Source: Acidaminococcus sp. (GTDB taxonomy: Bacteria; Bacillota; Negativicutes; Acidaminococcales; Acidaminococcaceae). From it: a stretch of 58,082 nucleotides of DNA. This document shows positions 17,934-25,648 of this stretch, in pieces. The translations under genes were made by a program, and so were the position numbers. The stretch lies in assembly GCA_019416065.1 (NCBI GenBank), contig DXYB01000010.1, forward strand, positions 1 through 58,082. The letters are read 5' to 3'. Position 1 is the first letter of the stretch; each line of letters starts with the position of its first letter. A model generated the notes under the pieces. It searched no databases. It saw only the letters and a list, made by a program, of their open reading frames with translations, and was not told the DNA's origin.

Positions 17934-17976
17934 ATTTTATGTCAGAATTTATATAACTATGCAGTAGGGGGAGCCC

Positions 17977-20613
17977 ATGATTCGATTAGCCAGTAATGAC
18001 ACTTGTACAGGGTGCTGCGCATGCCTAAATGTATGCGCAGCCAATGCGTTGCAGATGAAGCCGGATAAAGATGGCTTTTTTCGACCCGTGATTAATGAAA
18101 ACCGGTGCGTGCAGTGTCATTGCTGTGAAGAAGTTTGTCCTGTCCTGCATCTTGATGAACAAAAGACTGACTTCAAGGCTACTTTGCTGCCTGAAGCGGA
18201 GTGTTTTGCAGCTTGGGCAGAAGATTCTATTCGTGAGAATAGTTCTTCTGGCGGAATCTTTACTGTCTTGGCAGAATGGACACTGAAAAAAGACGGTGTG
18301 GTTTATGGCGTTGCCCAACATGGTAAAGAAGCATCTGTGTTTGGCTTTCATCGGGTAGAACAAATAGAGCAGTTACCCGCACTGCGGGGGTCAAAATACG
18401 TACAGGCGTATGCTGGAAATGTTTACGAAGCAGTAAAAGAGGACCTGGTAACAAAACGGCAGGTGCTTTTTACAGGAACACCGTGTCAAGTCGCTGCATT
18501 ACGCAGCTTTTTGCAAAAAGATTATGAGAATTTGTTAACGGTAGATCTTGTCTGTCATGGTGTTCCCTCCCAAAAGATGTTATGCGAATATTTGGAAGAA
18601 AATTATGGGGACGCAAAAACTGTTTCTTTCCGTGATAAGCGATTTGGCTGGACTTCTTTGCATCTTTTAGTTGAAAACAATGACGGTAGAAAGCAGACTG
18701 TCATGTATGAGCAGTCTGCTTATGAGAAAGCTTTTCATACATACACAGATTTACAGCTGAGTTGCTACCATTGCCCTTTTGCGGGATTAAAAAGAAAAGC
18801 AGATTTAACATTGGGAGATTTTTGGGGTATTGATGCTTTTAAGAAAGATTGGAATGATGGGAAAGGAACTAGTTTGGTTCTCCTTCATACGGAACGGGGA
18901 AAAGATATATTTCAGCAAATCCTGCCGACATTAAAACGGGTTGAACAATTTCCCCTATTTTATGCTATGGGGAATCGGTTACAGGAAAATATTGAAGTTC
19001 CAAGAAGCAGGGAACGCTTTTTTGCGTTATGGGAACACCAAAGTTTCAATGAGTCGGCTGCTATTGCAGCTTCCCAGCATTATGATATTGGGCTGGTGGG
19101 AGATTGGGCCGTAGAAAATTATGGCGCTAATATTACGTATTATGCGTTATATAAGGTGTTGCGGGATCAATTGCACTATGATGTATTATTGATTGAAAGA
19201 CCAAAGTATGCAGTCTGGCCTCCCAAAGAACCGCCAACATTGTTTCGTAGATTGCCTTATCGATCCTATGAATGGGAACCCTATGTACAGACAAAGGCTG
19301 AGCTTTTTTCCCTCAATGAAAAATGTGACACCTTCATTTTAGGCTCTGACCAGCTTTGGAACAACTATTTATTACATGTATTTGGAGACTGGGCCGATTT
19401 AAGCTGGGTTCATAATAACCATCTGAAAATTTCCTATGCAACTTCTTTCGGCTCTGATAGACTAGATGGATCCTGTCAGAATAAAGAAAAGCTGGGGCAT
19501 TTTCTAAGCCAATTTGATGCGATTTCGGTACGAGAAAAAAGTGGAGAGCGGCTTTTAAAACAAGAGTTTGGGATTAATGGTACCCAGGTATTGGATCCTG
19601 TTTTCTTATGTGATAAAGATAATTACAGAAAGCTGGCGGAAGCAGAGAACCAGCAAATGGTTAATAAAAAGCCATTTATATTTTCGTATACCTTGGATGT
19701 GGAAGAAGAAAAGCTCTCCATCTTGAAAAAAGCTTCCAACCAGCATCATTGTCAACTGGTTGTCGCTACTGACGCAGCAAAGGTGAATTTTAAACCGGAT
19801 CCGAAACAGGGGATTAGCATTACGAATAAACTCTCTATGGAGGAATGGCTGGCCAATATACAATCTTGTGAATCCATGATCACAGATTCTTTTCATGGGA
19901 TGTGTTTTGCGATTTTGTTTCACAAACCCTTTATTGCGATTGTAAATGAAATGCGTGGGGCAACTAGATTTTATTCGCTACTCTCAACATTGGGAATAGA
20001 GGAACGACTGGCAAAGAATACGCAGGAAGCCAATGAAAAACTATCTTTACTTACAGCTCCTATAGATTGGCAACGTGTGGATGCAGTTATAGAGGCGGAA
20101 AAGGCCCGGTCACTGCGTTGGCTTAAAAACGCATTACATCTTCCTGTAAAGGACAAATCTTTGAATGCCTATGACTTATTGGCGGCTGATGTACTGCGAC
20201 AAAGTGAGCATATTGGCTATGTGCAGAACTACTCTTTTATGGATTTGCTTCCTGTGCAGGCATCTTCTGGAAAACGTACCAGATTTGCTTTGGGAGACCA
20301 ATTTGCAGAGCTGCAAATCTTCAACCAGGATAAAATCGAAAAAGTTTCTAGGTTTGCATTCCAGGAAGAGTTTGTGGAATTAAACGATAAGTATCAGAAA
20401 CTATCAGAGCGTTTTACGGAGTACTCTGCCCAAACCGAAATGCTGCAAGAACAAAATGGATTGTTAAAAACACAAAATGAACTGTTAGAAAAACAAGTGT
20501 TGACAGTTGTACAGGTTAATCACTCATTACTTCACTCTGTGTCTTTTCGTCTGGGACGAATTTTGACCTGGCTTCCCAGGAAGATCAGAACTTTATTCAA
20601 ATTGCCGACGTAA
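17977..20613 (+). CDS. FrhB-type iron-sulfur protein fused to polysaccharide pyruvyl transferase
   Basis: An 878-residue three-part protein. Residues 1-60 hold two ferredoxin-like [4Fe-4S] motifs (C10, C13, C16, C20 and C44, C47, C50, C54-P). An F420 hydrogenase/dehydrogenase beta-subunit domain follows to about 350 (NSSSGGIFTVLAEW, FTGTPCQVAALR, GDFWGID). Residues about 369-690 are a polysaccharide pyruvyl transferase (VGDWAVENYGANITYYAL, FILGSDQLWN, ITDSFHGMCFAILF). About 795-850 is a coiled coil, then a basic tail with SFRLGRILTWLPRKIR, as at the end of many membrane-bound glycosyltransferases. GGGGGAG precedes the ATG. The two main domains are often neighbours as separate genes; the fusion is notable. 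It presumably adds pyruvate ketals to the glycan; the role of the redox half is unknown. Confidence 0.85.
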   Translation: MIRLASNDTCTGCCACLNVCAANALQMKPDKDGFFRPVINENRCVQCHCCEEVCPVLHLDEQKTDFKATLLPEAECFAAWAEDSIRENSSSGGIFTVLAEWTLKKDGVVYGVAQHGKEASVFGFHRVEQIEQLPALRGSKYVQAYAGNVYEAVKEDLVTKRQVLFTGTPCQVAALRSFLQKDYENLLTVDLVCHGVPSQKMLCEYLEENYGDAKTVSFRDKRFGWTSLHLLVENNDGRKQTVMYEQSAYEKAFHTYTDLQLSCYHCPFAGLKRKADLTLGDFWGIDAFKKDWNDGKGTSLVLLHTERGKDIFQQILPTLKRVEQFPLFYAMGNRLQENIEVPRSRERFFALWEHQSFNESAAIAASQHYDIGLVGDWAVENYGANITYYALYKVLRDQLHYDVLLIERPKYAVWPPKEPPTLFRRLPYRSYEWEPYVQTKAELFSLNEKCDTFILGSDQLWNNYLLHVFGDWADLSWVHNNHLKISYATSFGSDRLDGSCQNKEKLGHFLSQFDAISVREKSGERLLKQEFGINGTQVLDPVFLCDKDNYRKLAEAENQQMVNKKPFIFSYTLDVEEEKLSILKKASNQHHCQLVVATDAAKVNFKPDPKQGISITNKLSMEEWLANIQSCESMITDSFHGMCFAILFHKPFIAIVNEMRGATRFYSLLSTLGIEERLAKNTQEANEKLSLLTAPIDWQRVDAVIEAEKARSLRWLKNALHLPVKDKSLNAYDLLAADVLRQSEHIGYVQNYSFMDLLPVQASSGKRTRFALGDQFAELQIFNQDKIEKVSRFAFQEEFVELNDKYQKLSERFTEYSAQTEMLQEQNGLLKTQNELLEKQVLTVVQVNHSLLHSVSFRLGRILTWLPRKIRTLFKLPT

Positions 20614-20653
20614 ATTTCTAGATTCATTTGGAGGCTGTCAGGAGAAAAATGCT

Positions 20654-21757
20654 ATGACAGAATTCGATTATTTAATTATTGGCAGTGGGTTATTCGGTGC
20701 TGTATTTGCTCATGAAATGACAAAAGCTGGCAAATCTTGCCTTGTTCTGGAACGGCGTCGGCATGTGGGCGGTAATGTATACTGCGAGGAAAAAGAAGGA
20801 ATCCGGATTCACAAATACGGGGCGCATATTTTCCATACTTCGAACCAAGAGGTCTGGAACTACGTTAATCAATTCGTGGAATTTAATAATTACGTGAATT
20901 CCCCTATCGCAAATTATAAAGGGGAACTATATAACCTGCCTTTCAACATGAATACCTTCACTAAGATGTGGGGCGTCGTTACCCCGGCAGAAGCCGCTGC
21001 CAAGATTGACCAGCAGCGTCAGAAAGCGGGAATTACAGAACCGAAAAATCTGGAAGAACAAGCCATTTCCCTCATTGGTACTGATATCTATACGAAATTA
21101 ATCAAAGGCTATACTGAAAAACAATGGGGCCGGAGCTGCACGGAATTGCCTGCCTTTATTATCAAGCGTCTTCCCGTCCGCTATACCTTTGATAATAATT
21201 ATTTTAACGACCGGTATCAGGGGATTCCTGTCGGTGGCTATAACGTGCTGATTAATGCTCTTCTTAAAGATGTAGAAGTACGAATTGGGGTGGATTTCAA
21301 TCAAGCCCGCTCTGCCTGTAAAGATGTGGCAAAAAAAATCGTCTATACAGGCCCTATCGATGCTTATTTCGGATATCAGTTAGGCCGTTTGGAATACCGA
21401 GGACTCCGCTTTGAAACGGAACGATTGGAAGAAGTTAATCATCAGGGCGTGGCTGTGATGAACTATACCGATCGGGAAACACCTTGTACTCGGAGTATCG
21501 AGCATAAGCATTTTGAATTTGGAACCCAGCCGGTTACCTATGTCACAAAAGAGTACCCTATAGATTGGCATTCTGGTGAAGAGGCGTATTACCCGGTGAA
21601 TGACGATCGAAACCAACAACTGTATCAAGAATATGCTGCTTTAGCCAAACGAGAAGCCAACGTTATTTTTGGCGGACGGTTGGCGGAGTACAAATACTAT
21701 GATATGGATGATGTGATAGAGAAAGCGTTGGGTGCTGTGGGAGGTATACTGGGATAA
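20654..21757 (+). CDS. glf: UDP-galactopyranose mutase (copy 2)
   Basis: A 367-residue Glf of the classical bacterial type. FAD motif GSGLFGAVFAHEM, then ERRRHVGGNVY, YGAHIFHTSN, the substrate-binding segments YTEKQWG, RLPVRYTFDNNYF and YTGPIDAYFGY, and the end motif GRLAEYKYYDMDDVIEKAL. These fit the canonical enzyme better than the copy at 16788. AGGAG precedes the ATG. It is the last gene of the polysaccharide locus and is followed by a strong hairpin. Confidence 0.95.
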   Translation: MTEFDYLIIGSGLFGAVFAHEMTKAGKSCLVLERRRHVGGNVYCEEKEGIRIHKYGAHIFHTSNQEVWNYVNQFVEFNNYVNSPIANYKGELYNLPFNMNTFTKMWGVVTPAEAAAKIDQQRQKAGITEPKNLEEQAISLIGTDIYTKLIKGYTEKQWGRSCTELPAFIIKRLPVRYTFDNNYFNDRYQGIPVGGYNVLINALLKDVEVRIGVDFNQARSACKDVAKKIVYTGPIDAYFGYQLGRLEYRGLRFETERLEEVNHQGVAVMNYTDRETPCTRSIEHKHFEFGTQPVTYVTKEYPIDWHSGEEAYYPVNDDRNQQLYQEYAALAKREANVIFGGRLAEYKYYDMDDVIEKALGAVGGILG

Positions 21758-21771
21758 AAAAAGCCTTTATA

Positions 21772-21812
21772 AAATCAGCCTTTTCATTATCGCCGCACGA
21801 AAAGGCTGATTT
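21772..21812. terminator. 14-bp perfect hairpin closing the polysaccharide locus
   Basis: AAATCAGCCTTTTC and GAAAAGGCTGATTT pair perfectly around a 13-base loop. There is no long U-tract on either strand, only the TTT within the stem, but its place right after the last gene makes it the likely end of the operon. Confidence 0.65.
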
Positions 21813-21872
21813 CCGAATTTGTTTTGTAAAACGGGTTCTCGTTCAGTATGATAAGACAGTATTCTACGAATC

Positions 21873-21890
21873 TTCTATGATATAATACTG
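21873..21890 (+). promoter_or_regulatory. Extended -10 promoter of the Rpn-like fragment
   Basis: TTCTATGATATAATACTG includes the TGnTATAAT extended -10, with TATAAT at 21881-21886. No good -35 is seen, as expected for an extended -10. The gene starts about 40 bp downstream, and a near copy lies at 6495-6512. Confidence 0.55.
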
Positions 21891-21929
21891 GAAAGAAAAA
21901 CCGGGGAAGCAGAGCGAAAGGAGCTGGGC

Positions 21930-22253
21930 ATGAAAAATAATGCCATCAAAAAGGCGATAGACTACGAAGACCTGTTTCATGGCAATAAAAACCTTTGGTA
22001 TGCCTATGAGCAAAACGAAAAAGCTATAAGAGACTACAATTCCCTGATGGATACCAGCAGAAGAGAAGGCTTGGAAACAGGTAGGAAAGAAGGAGAAGTT
22101 ATTGGCGAGCAACGTGGCAGAAACGAAGCCAAGATGGAGATTATCCTCTCATTACTAGAGGACAAAACACCCCTTGCCAAAATCTCCCACTGGACAAAAC
22201 TGTCGGAACAAGAGTTACGCCAGATTGCCAAGGACCATGGGCTAGAAATTTGA
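21930..22253 (+). CDS. Small protein matching the C-terminal tail of Rpn/PD-(D/E)XK nuclease-transposase family
   Basis: A 107-residue charged, probably all-helical protein. The patterns GLETGRKEGEVIGEQRG and LLEDKTPLAKISHWTKLSEQELRQIA are those seen at the C-terminus of Rpn (recombination-promoting nuclease) proteins. The N-terminal nuclease domain is missing and no remnant lies upstream. It still has its own extended -10 promoter and a good ribosome site (AAAGGAG before ATG), so it may be an expressed standalone tail rather than debris. In E. coli, short Rpn C-terminal products made from internal starts oppose the full-length nuclease; a similar role here is only a guess. Confidence 0.6.
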   Translation: MKNNAIKKAIDYEDLFHGNKNLWYAYEQNEKAIRDYNSLMDTSRREGLETGRKEGEVIGEQRGRNEAKMEIILSLLEDKTPLAKISHWTKLSEQELRQIAKDHGLEI

Positions 22254-22262
22254 TTCTGTGTA

Positions 22263-22529
22263 TTATTTCTTGTAGATTTCCCGCCTGTGGGCGGTTTCAA
22301 AAAGGAAAATAATGAGCTGCCTATCATAGATCTCGGCAAAGAGACGATAATCGCCCACACGGTACCGCCAGACACCACTCAGGGTTCCCGTGAGCGCTTT
22401 ACCATGTAGCCTGGGGTCAGTGGTATCGACCAAATTTTTAATTACCCAATTTTTGATTACGCGGGCAATCTGCTTATCCAGCTTTTTTAATTCCTTAACG
22501 GCATGTTCGGAAAATTTAACCTGATACAT
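22263..22529 (-). CDS. relE: RelE/ParE-family toxin
   Basis: An 88-residue toxin of the RelE type, expected to be an mRNA interferase acting at the ribosome. MYQVKFSEHAVKELKKLDKQ at the start, then GVWRYRVGDYRLFAEI and the end pattern AHRREIYKK carry the family's arginines, histidine and tyrosine. I start at ATG 22529, which shares one base with the antitoxin stop (TAATG), the usual coupling in these pairs; a start at 22550 would intrude into the antitoxin gene. It is transcribed together with the antitoxin just upstream. Confidence 0.88.
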   Translation of the reverse strand: MYQVKFSEHAVKELKKLDKQIARVIKNWVIKNLVDTTDPRLHGKALTGTLSGVWRYRVGDYRLFAEIYDRQLIIFLFETAHRREIYKK

Positions 22530-22753
22530 TAAATGCCTAGCTCCTTCCATACATCGGTATGGTCATAGGTCTTTTCCTGCTGCAGCAGCGTCCGTGCCCT
22601 GAGAATGCGAGACTCATCCAGTTTCATATCATCTTCGATTTTATCAAGCACAAGATTGCGGATAAAAGAGGAGAGATTCAGGTTGTTTACCGAAACATAA
22701 TTTTGGATGAGCTTATTTTCGTCATCGCTGACTCTAAGGGAAATGGTACTCAT
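22529..22753 (-). CDS. relB: RelB-type ribbon-helix-helix antitoxin
   Basis: A 74-residue antitoxin. MSTISLRVSDDENKLIQNYV is a typical ribbon-helix-helix N-terminus (DNA-binding strand plus first helix), and the C-terminal part (ARTLLQQEKTYDHTDVWKEL) should wrap the toxin. AGGAGG lies seven bases before the ATG. It precedes and overlaps the toxin gene by one base. Self-repression at the palindromes at 22781-22806 is expected from the family. Confidence 0.88.
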   Translation of the reverse strand: MSTISLRVSDDENKLIQNYVSVNNLNLSSFIRNLVLDKIEDDMKLDESRILRARTLLQQEKTYDHTDVWKELGI

Positions 22754-22780
22754 GATAGCGCCTCCTATTTACGTAGTACA

Positions 22781-22806
22781 AGTAATACTTTTGAACTTAG
22801 TATACT
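22781..22806 (-). promoter_or_regulatory. Probable operator of the relBE-like pair
   Basis: Two small inverted repeats, AGTAATACT (22781-22789) and AGTATACT (22799-22806), lie 28-53 bp before the antitoxin start with a centre spacing of about 18 bp. This suits cooperative binding of ribbon-helix-helix dimers over the promoter. The function is inferred. Confidence 0.4.
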
Positions 22807-22921
22807 GTGATTGAGGGAGAAAAGCAAGCGCGGTATGTAAACTGTCCCTTTGGTCAAGAACAGGATAAATATTCGGCCCATTATAGTACAGATTAGGTGA
22901 TATGACGGCACGCCAGATACA

Positions 22922-22952
22922 CAAAAAGACGCCCCTAAAAATAGGGACGTCT
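22922..22952 (-). terminator. Terminator of the SRP RNA gene
   Basis: On the minus strand an 11-bp stem (AGACGTCCCTA with TAGGGGCGTCT, one G-U pair) around a short T-rich loop is followed by TTTTTG. It begins about 12 bases after the SRP RNA end. Confidence 0.85.
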
Positions 22953-22963
22953 ACTTTATTTTC

Positions 22964-23088
22964 CCGGCGGGCTGCAGAGAGCGGCACTCCTGCGGCACAT
23001 GAAAGGAACTGCTTATTGCTGCTTCCTTCCGGATCTGACAAGGTTCACAGACTCTCATTGCGCAGGACCGAACACTGCAGTCCGCCGG
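22964..23088 (-). ncRNA. ffs: Signal recognition particle RNA, small bacterial type
   Basis: About 125 nt. The ends pair as CCGGCGG-A-CTGCAG with CTGCAG-C-CCGCCGG. The middle carries the diagnostic Ffh-binding hairpin GTCAGATCCGGAAGGAAGC, with the GGAA loop and the asymmetric loop of domain IV. There is no sign of the Alu domain of the longer Bacillus type, so this is the short 4.5S form. It lies just downstream of tRNA-Ser on the same strand and divergent from dnaX. Confidence 0.93.
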
Positions 23089-23095
23089 AAAAATA

Positions 23096-23121
23096 ATAAA
23101 ATAAAAGCCGCTTGGGCGGCT
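23096..23121 (-). terminator. Hairpin with T-rich tail between tRNA-Ser and SRP RNA
   Basis: On the minus strand AGCCGC, loop CCAA, GCGGCT is followed by TTTATTTTATTATTTTT. It looks like a terminator for the tRNA, yet the SRP RNA begins only about ten bases further on, so it may instead be a partial terminator or processing signal. Confidence 0.7.
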
Positions 23122-23131
23122 GATTTTTAAA

Positions 23132-23221
23132 TGGCGGAGAGTGAGGGATTCGAACCCTCGATACGGTTTCCCGTATACACGCTTTCCAGGCGTGCTCCTT
23201 CAACCACTCGGACAACTCTCC
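23132..23221 (-). tRNA. tRNA-Ser (GGA anticodon)
   Basis: 90 nt with encoded CCA. The acceptor stem is GGAGAGT/ACTCTCC with discriminator G. The anticodon stem CACGC/GCGTG holds the loop CTGGAAA, anticodon GGA (complement of 23185-23187). A long variable arm (TATACGGGAAACCGTATC) marks a class II tRNA, and GGTTCGAATCC gives the T arm. Confidence 0.97.
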
Positions 23222-23324
23222 AGGTCTACAGAACTAGACGATATGTACTTGTATGCCGTGCTTTAACAAAACACTGCGTGTATTAGTATAACGAATACAC
23301 GCGCCTTTGTCAAGAACTTTTCAG

Positions 23325-23354
23325 TTGAATTTTCCCTTATAAACAAGGTATAAT
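23325..23354 (+). promoter_or_regulatory. Promoter of the dnaX operon
   Basis: TTGAAT (23325-23330), an 18-bp spacer and TATAAT (23349-23354), 31 bp before the dnaX start. Confidence 0.6.
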
Positions 23355-23385
23355 AGCTTGTATACCGCTAGAAAGGATGGGAAAA

Positions 23386-25278
23386 ATGGCTTACGTTGCG
23401 TTGTACCGTTCCTGGCGTCCCCAGAGCTTTGAGGATCTGGTGGGGCAGGAACCTGTAAAAAAGGCACTGACCAACGCCCTGGAAACGGGCAGGATTTCCC
23501 ATGCCTATCTGTTTGCTGGCCCTCGAGGAACGGGGAAAACCAGTACCGCCCGGATTTTGGCCAAAGCCTTAAATTGCAGCAAGGGACCTACGGCCCAACC
23601 TTGCAATGCCTGTTCTCACTGCAAGGAGATTACAGAAGGTACCAGTGCGGACGTCATTGAGATTGATGCTGCCAGCAACCGGGGCATTGAAGAGATGAAA
23701 AAAATCCGAGAACAGGTATATTTTGCGCCTGTATCCAGCCGGTATAAGGTCTATATCATTGATGAAGTGCACATGGTCACCCCGGATGCCTTTAATGCGA
23801 TCCTAAAAACGCTGGAGGAGCCGCCGGAGCATGTGGTATTTATTTTGGCTACGACGGAACCACAGAAAATTTTAAACACCATTTTGTCCCGGTGCCAGCG
23901 GTATGATTTTCACCGGGTGACGGTGGATGAAATTGCTGCCCATTTGCAAAAGGTCTGTGACGGTAGCGGCATCCAGGCTGAACCGGAAGCGCTGCGACTG
24001 ATTGCTATCCAGGCAGACGGCGGTATGCGGGATGCTTTAAGTCTCTTAGACCAGTGCAGCGTGATGGAAACGCTGATTACGCCGCAAACAGTCCGACAAG
24101 TATTAGGCCTTGTTGGCCGGGAGACACTGCGAACGTTAATCGGTAACCTGGGTAAGAAGGATCTTTCTGCCGCCCTGGAGAACTTAAATGCACTGCTGGA
24201 ACAAGGTCGTGAAATGGAACAAATCCTGGTGGAGCTGATGGAGTATTTCCGAGCCCTTTTATTATTTTCGGTGGATCAAGACTACCAGGAGATCTATCTT
24301 ACGGATACGGCGGAGCATTTAGCCGAGCTGGGGAATTTATTTACCCGGCCCCAGATTGTCGCCAACGTGGAACGGATTCACCAGGCGGTACAGGAAAGTA
24401 AATATTCCCTGCGTAAAAAAATTGTGGGGGAATTGTGTCTGTTTGATCTTTGCGAAAATAGAGGGGATACAGAAGCCGCATTGCGGGCTCAGGTCGCAGA
24501 TTTGGTCCAAACGGTGAAGGCCTTGCGCCAGGCTGCACCGGGTATGGTAGCAACACCGGTGCCTGCTAAAGAGTCCGCTGCGCAACTAGTTTCTGATGTA
24601 GCACGATCTAATTTGCTTTCACAGGCAGCTCTTGAAGAACCTACCCTAAAAAATGTAGAATTAGCGCGTTCCCAGGCTTCTCCGGAACTGGATACCGCCC
24701 AACTGCTTGCGCAGATTGCAGGGACGGAGCCAGCAACGAGAAAAGTGCCTGTTGCCCAAGCGGATGAGGACGTCCAAGCACCAGCCATTACCTCCCCAAA
24801 AATGGATGTACCACTTGCAATTCATGGTGAGGGAAAGGTAGAGGGGGAACGCTTGTGGGAGAAGGTGCAGCAGGAACTGGAACAAGAACGGCAACGGACA
24901 TTTGCGGTCTATGCCAAAATGGCTTATGCTGTGGAATATACTGGTGGGTCTTTGATTCTGGCTACCAGAACGAAAACGTCAAGGGATAAATTTGAACAGA
25001 TAAGATTTCACCAGACCTTGCTGCAAATTTTACAGCGGCTTACGGGACAGCCTGCAACGCTGGAAGTCTTGTTAGAAAAAGATATCAAAGTGGAAAAATC
25101 TGCCGCGCCTAAAGCACTTGTTCCTAGAGAAACGGTTGCGGAAAATCCCGTTCTGGTAGCTCCAGAACTGAAGAAAGTACAGGAAGCCCAAGCTCCTTCC
25201 AAAGTTTCTTCTACGCAGGTCCCGGAGACGGTGAAAAAGGCGCAGCAAGTATTTGGCGGCGAAATTTATAAAGAATAA
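23386..25278 (+). CDS. dnaX: DNA polymerase III subunit gamma/tau
   Basis: A 630-residue clamp-loader ATPase. MAYVALYRSWRPQSFEDLVG is the canonical start, followed by Walker A GPRGTGKTST, the zinc-binding cysteines around CNACSHC, the DEVHM Walker B segment and the SRC motif in ILSRCQRYDF. Domain III reaches about residue 370; a low-complexity linker (about 400-500) leads to a C-terminal tau-like domain. I use ATG 23386, with AAAGGATGGG before it; ATG 23377 lies inside that site. The linker contains A-AAA-AAT at 24648-24654 in the right phase for a -1 slip. It heads the run dnaX-ybaB-recR-bofA. Confidence 0.96.
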   Translation: MAYVALYRSWRPQSFEDLVGQEPVKKALTNALETGRISHAYLFAGPRGTGKTSTARILAKALNCSKGPTAQPCNACSHCKEITEGTSADVIEIDAASNRGIEEMKKIREQVYFAPVSSRYKVYIIDEVHMVTPDAFNAILKTLEEPPEHVVFILATTEPQKILNTILSRCQRYDFHRVTVDEIAAHLQKVCDGSGIQAEPEALRLIAIQADGGMRDALSLLDQCSVMETLITPQTVRQVLGLVGRETLRTLIGNLGKKDLSAALENLNALLEQGREMEQILVELMEYFRALLLFSVDQDYQEIYLTDTAEHLAELGNLFTRPQIVANVERIHQAVQESKYSLRKKIVGELCLFDLCENRGDTEAALRAQVADLVQTVKALRQAAPGMVATPVPAKESAAQLVSDVARSNLLSQAALEEPTLKNVELARSQASPELDTAQLLAQIAGTEPATRKVPVAQADEDVQAPAITSPKMDVPLAIHGEGKVEGERLWEKVQQELEQERQRTFAVYAKMAYAVEYTGGSLILATRTKTSRDKFEQIRFHQTLLQILQRLTGQPATLEVLLEKDIKVEKSAAPKALVPRETVAENPVLVAPELKKVQEAQAPSKVSSTQVPETVKKAQQVFGGEIYKE

Positions 25279-25306
25279 AAGTGAGTGTTTTAAGGAGGAA
25301 TACCCT

Positions 25307-25639
25307 ATGTTTAAAGGTGGAATGCCCATGAATGGTATGCAGGGAATGCTAAAGAAAGTTCAAAAAATGCAAAAGCAGATGACGGACCTGCAGGAAGAAC
25401 TGAAAACGCGGGAAGTGGAAGGCACTGCTGGCGGAGAAGCTGTGAAGGTTGTTGTAAACGGAAATAAGAATATTGTTAAAGTCACCCTAGCCCCGGAAGC
25501 GGTGGATCCTGACGATGTGGAAATGCTCCAGGATCTTATTGTAACGGCCGTCAATGATGCCATGCAAAAAGTGGACACCATGACAGAACAGGAATTTGGA
25601 AAAGTGACCGGCGGCATGAAGCTCCCGGGAATGTTCTAA
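25307..25639 (+). CDS. ybaB: YbaB/EbfC nucleoid-associated protein
   Basis: A 110-residue DNA-binding protein that forms a tweezer-like dimer. It shows the family's start, a long coiled helix (MLKKVQKMQKQMTDLQEEL) and the sheet region with VVVNGNKNIVKVTLAPEAVD. The end TGGMKLPGMF is typical. AAGGAGG lies eight bases before ATG 25307; an upstream in-frame reading into dnaX is not a gene. The dnaX-ybaB-recR order is conserved in most bacteria. Confidence 0.95.
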   Translation: MFKGGMPMNGMQGMLKKVQKMQKQMTDLQEELKTREVEGTAGGEAVKVVVNGNKNIVKVTLAPEAVDPDDVEMLQDLIVTAVNDAMQKVDTMTEQEFGKVTGGMKLPGMF

Positions 25640-25648
25640 TTAATCGCC

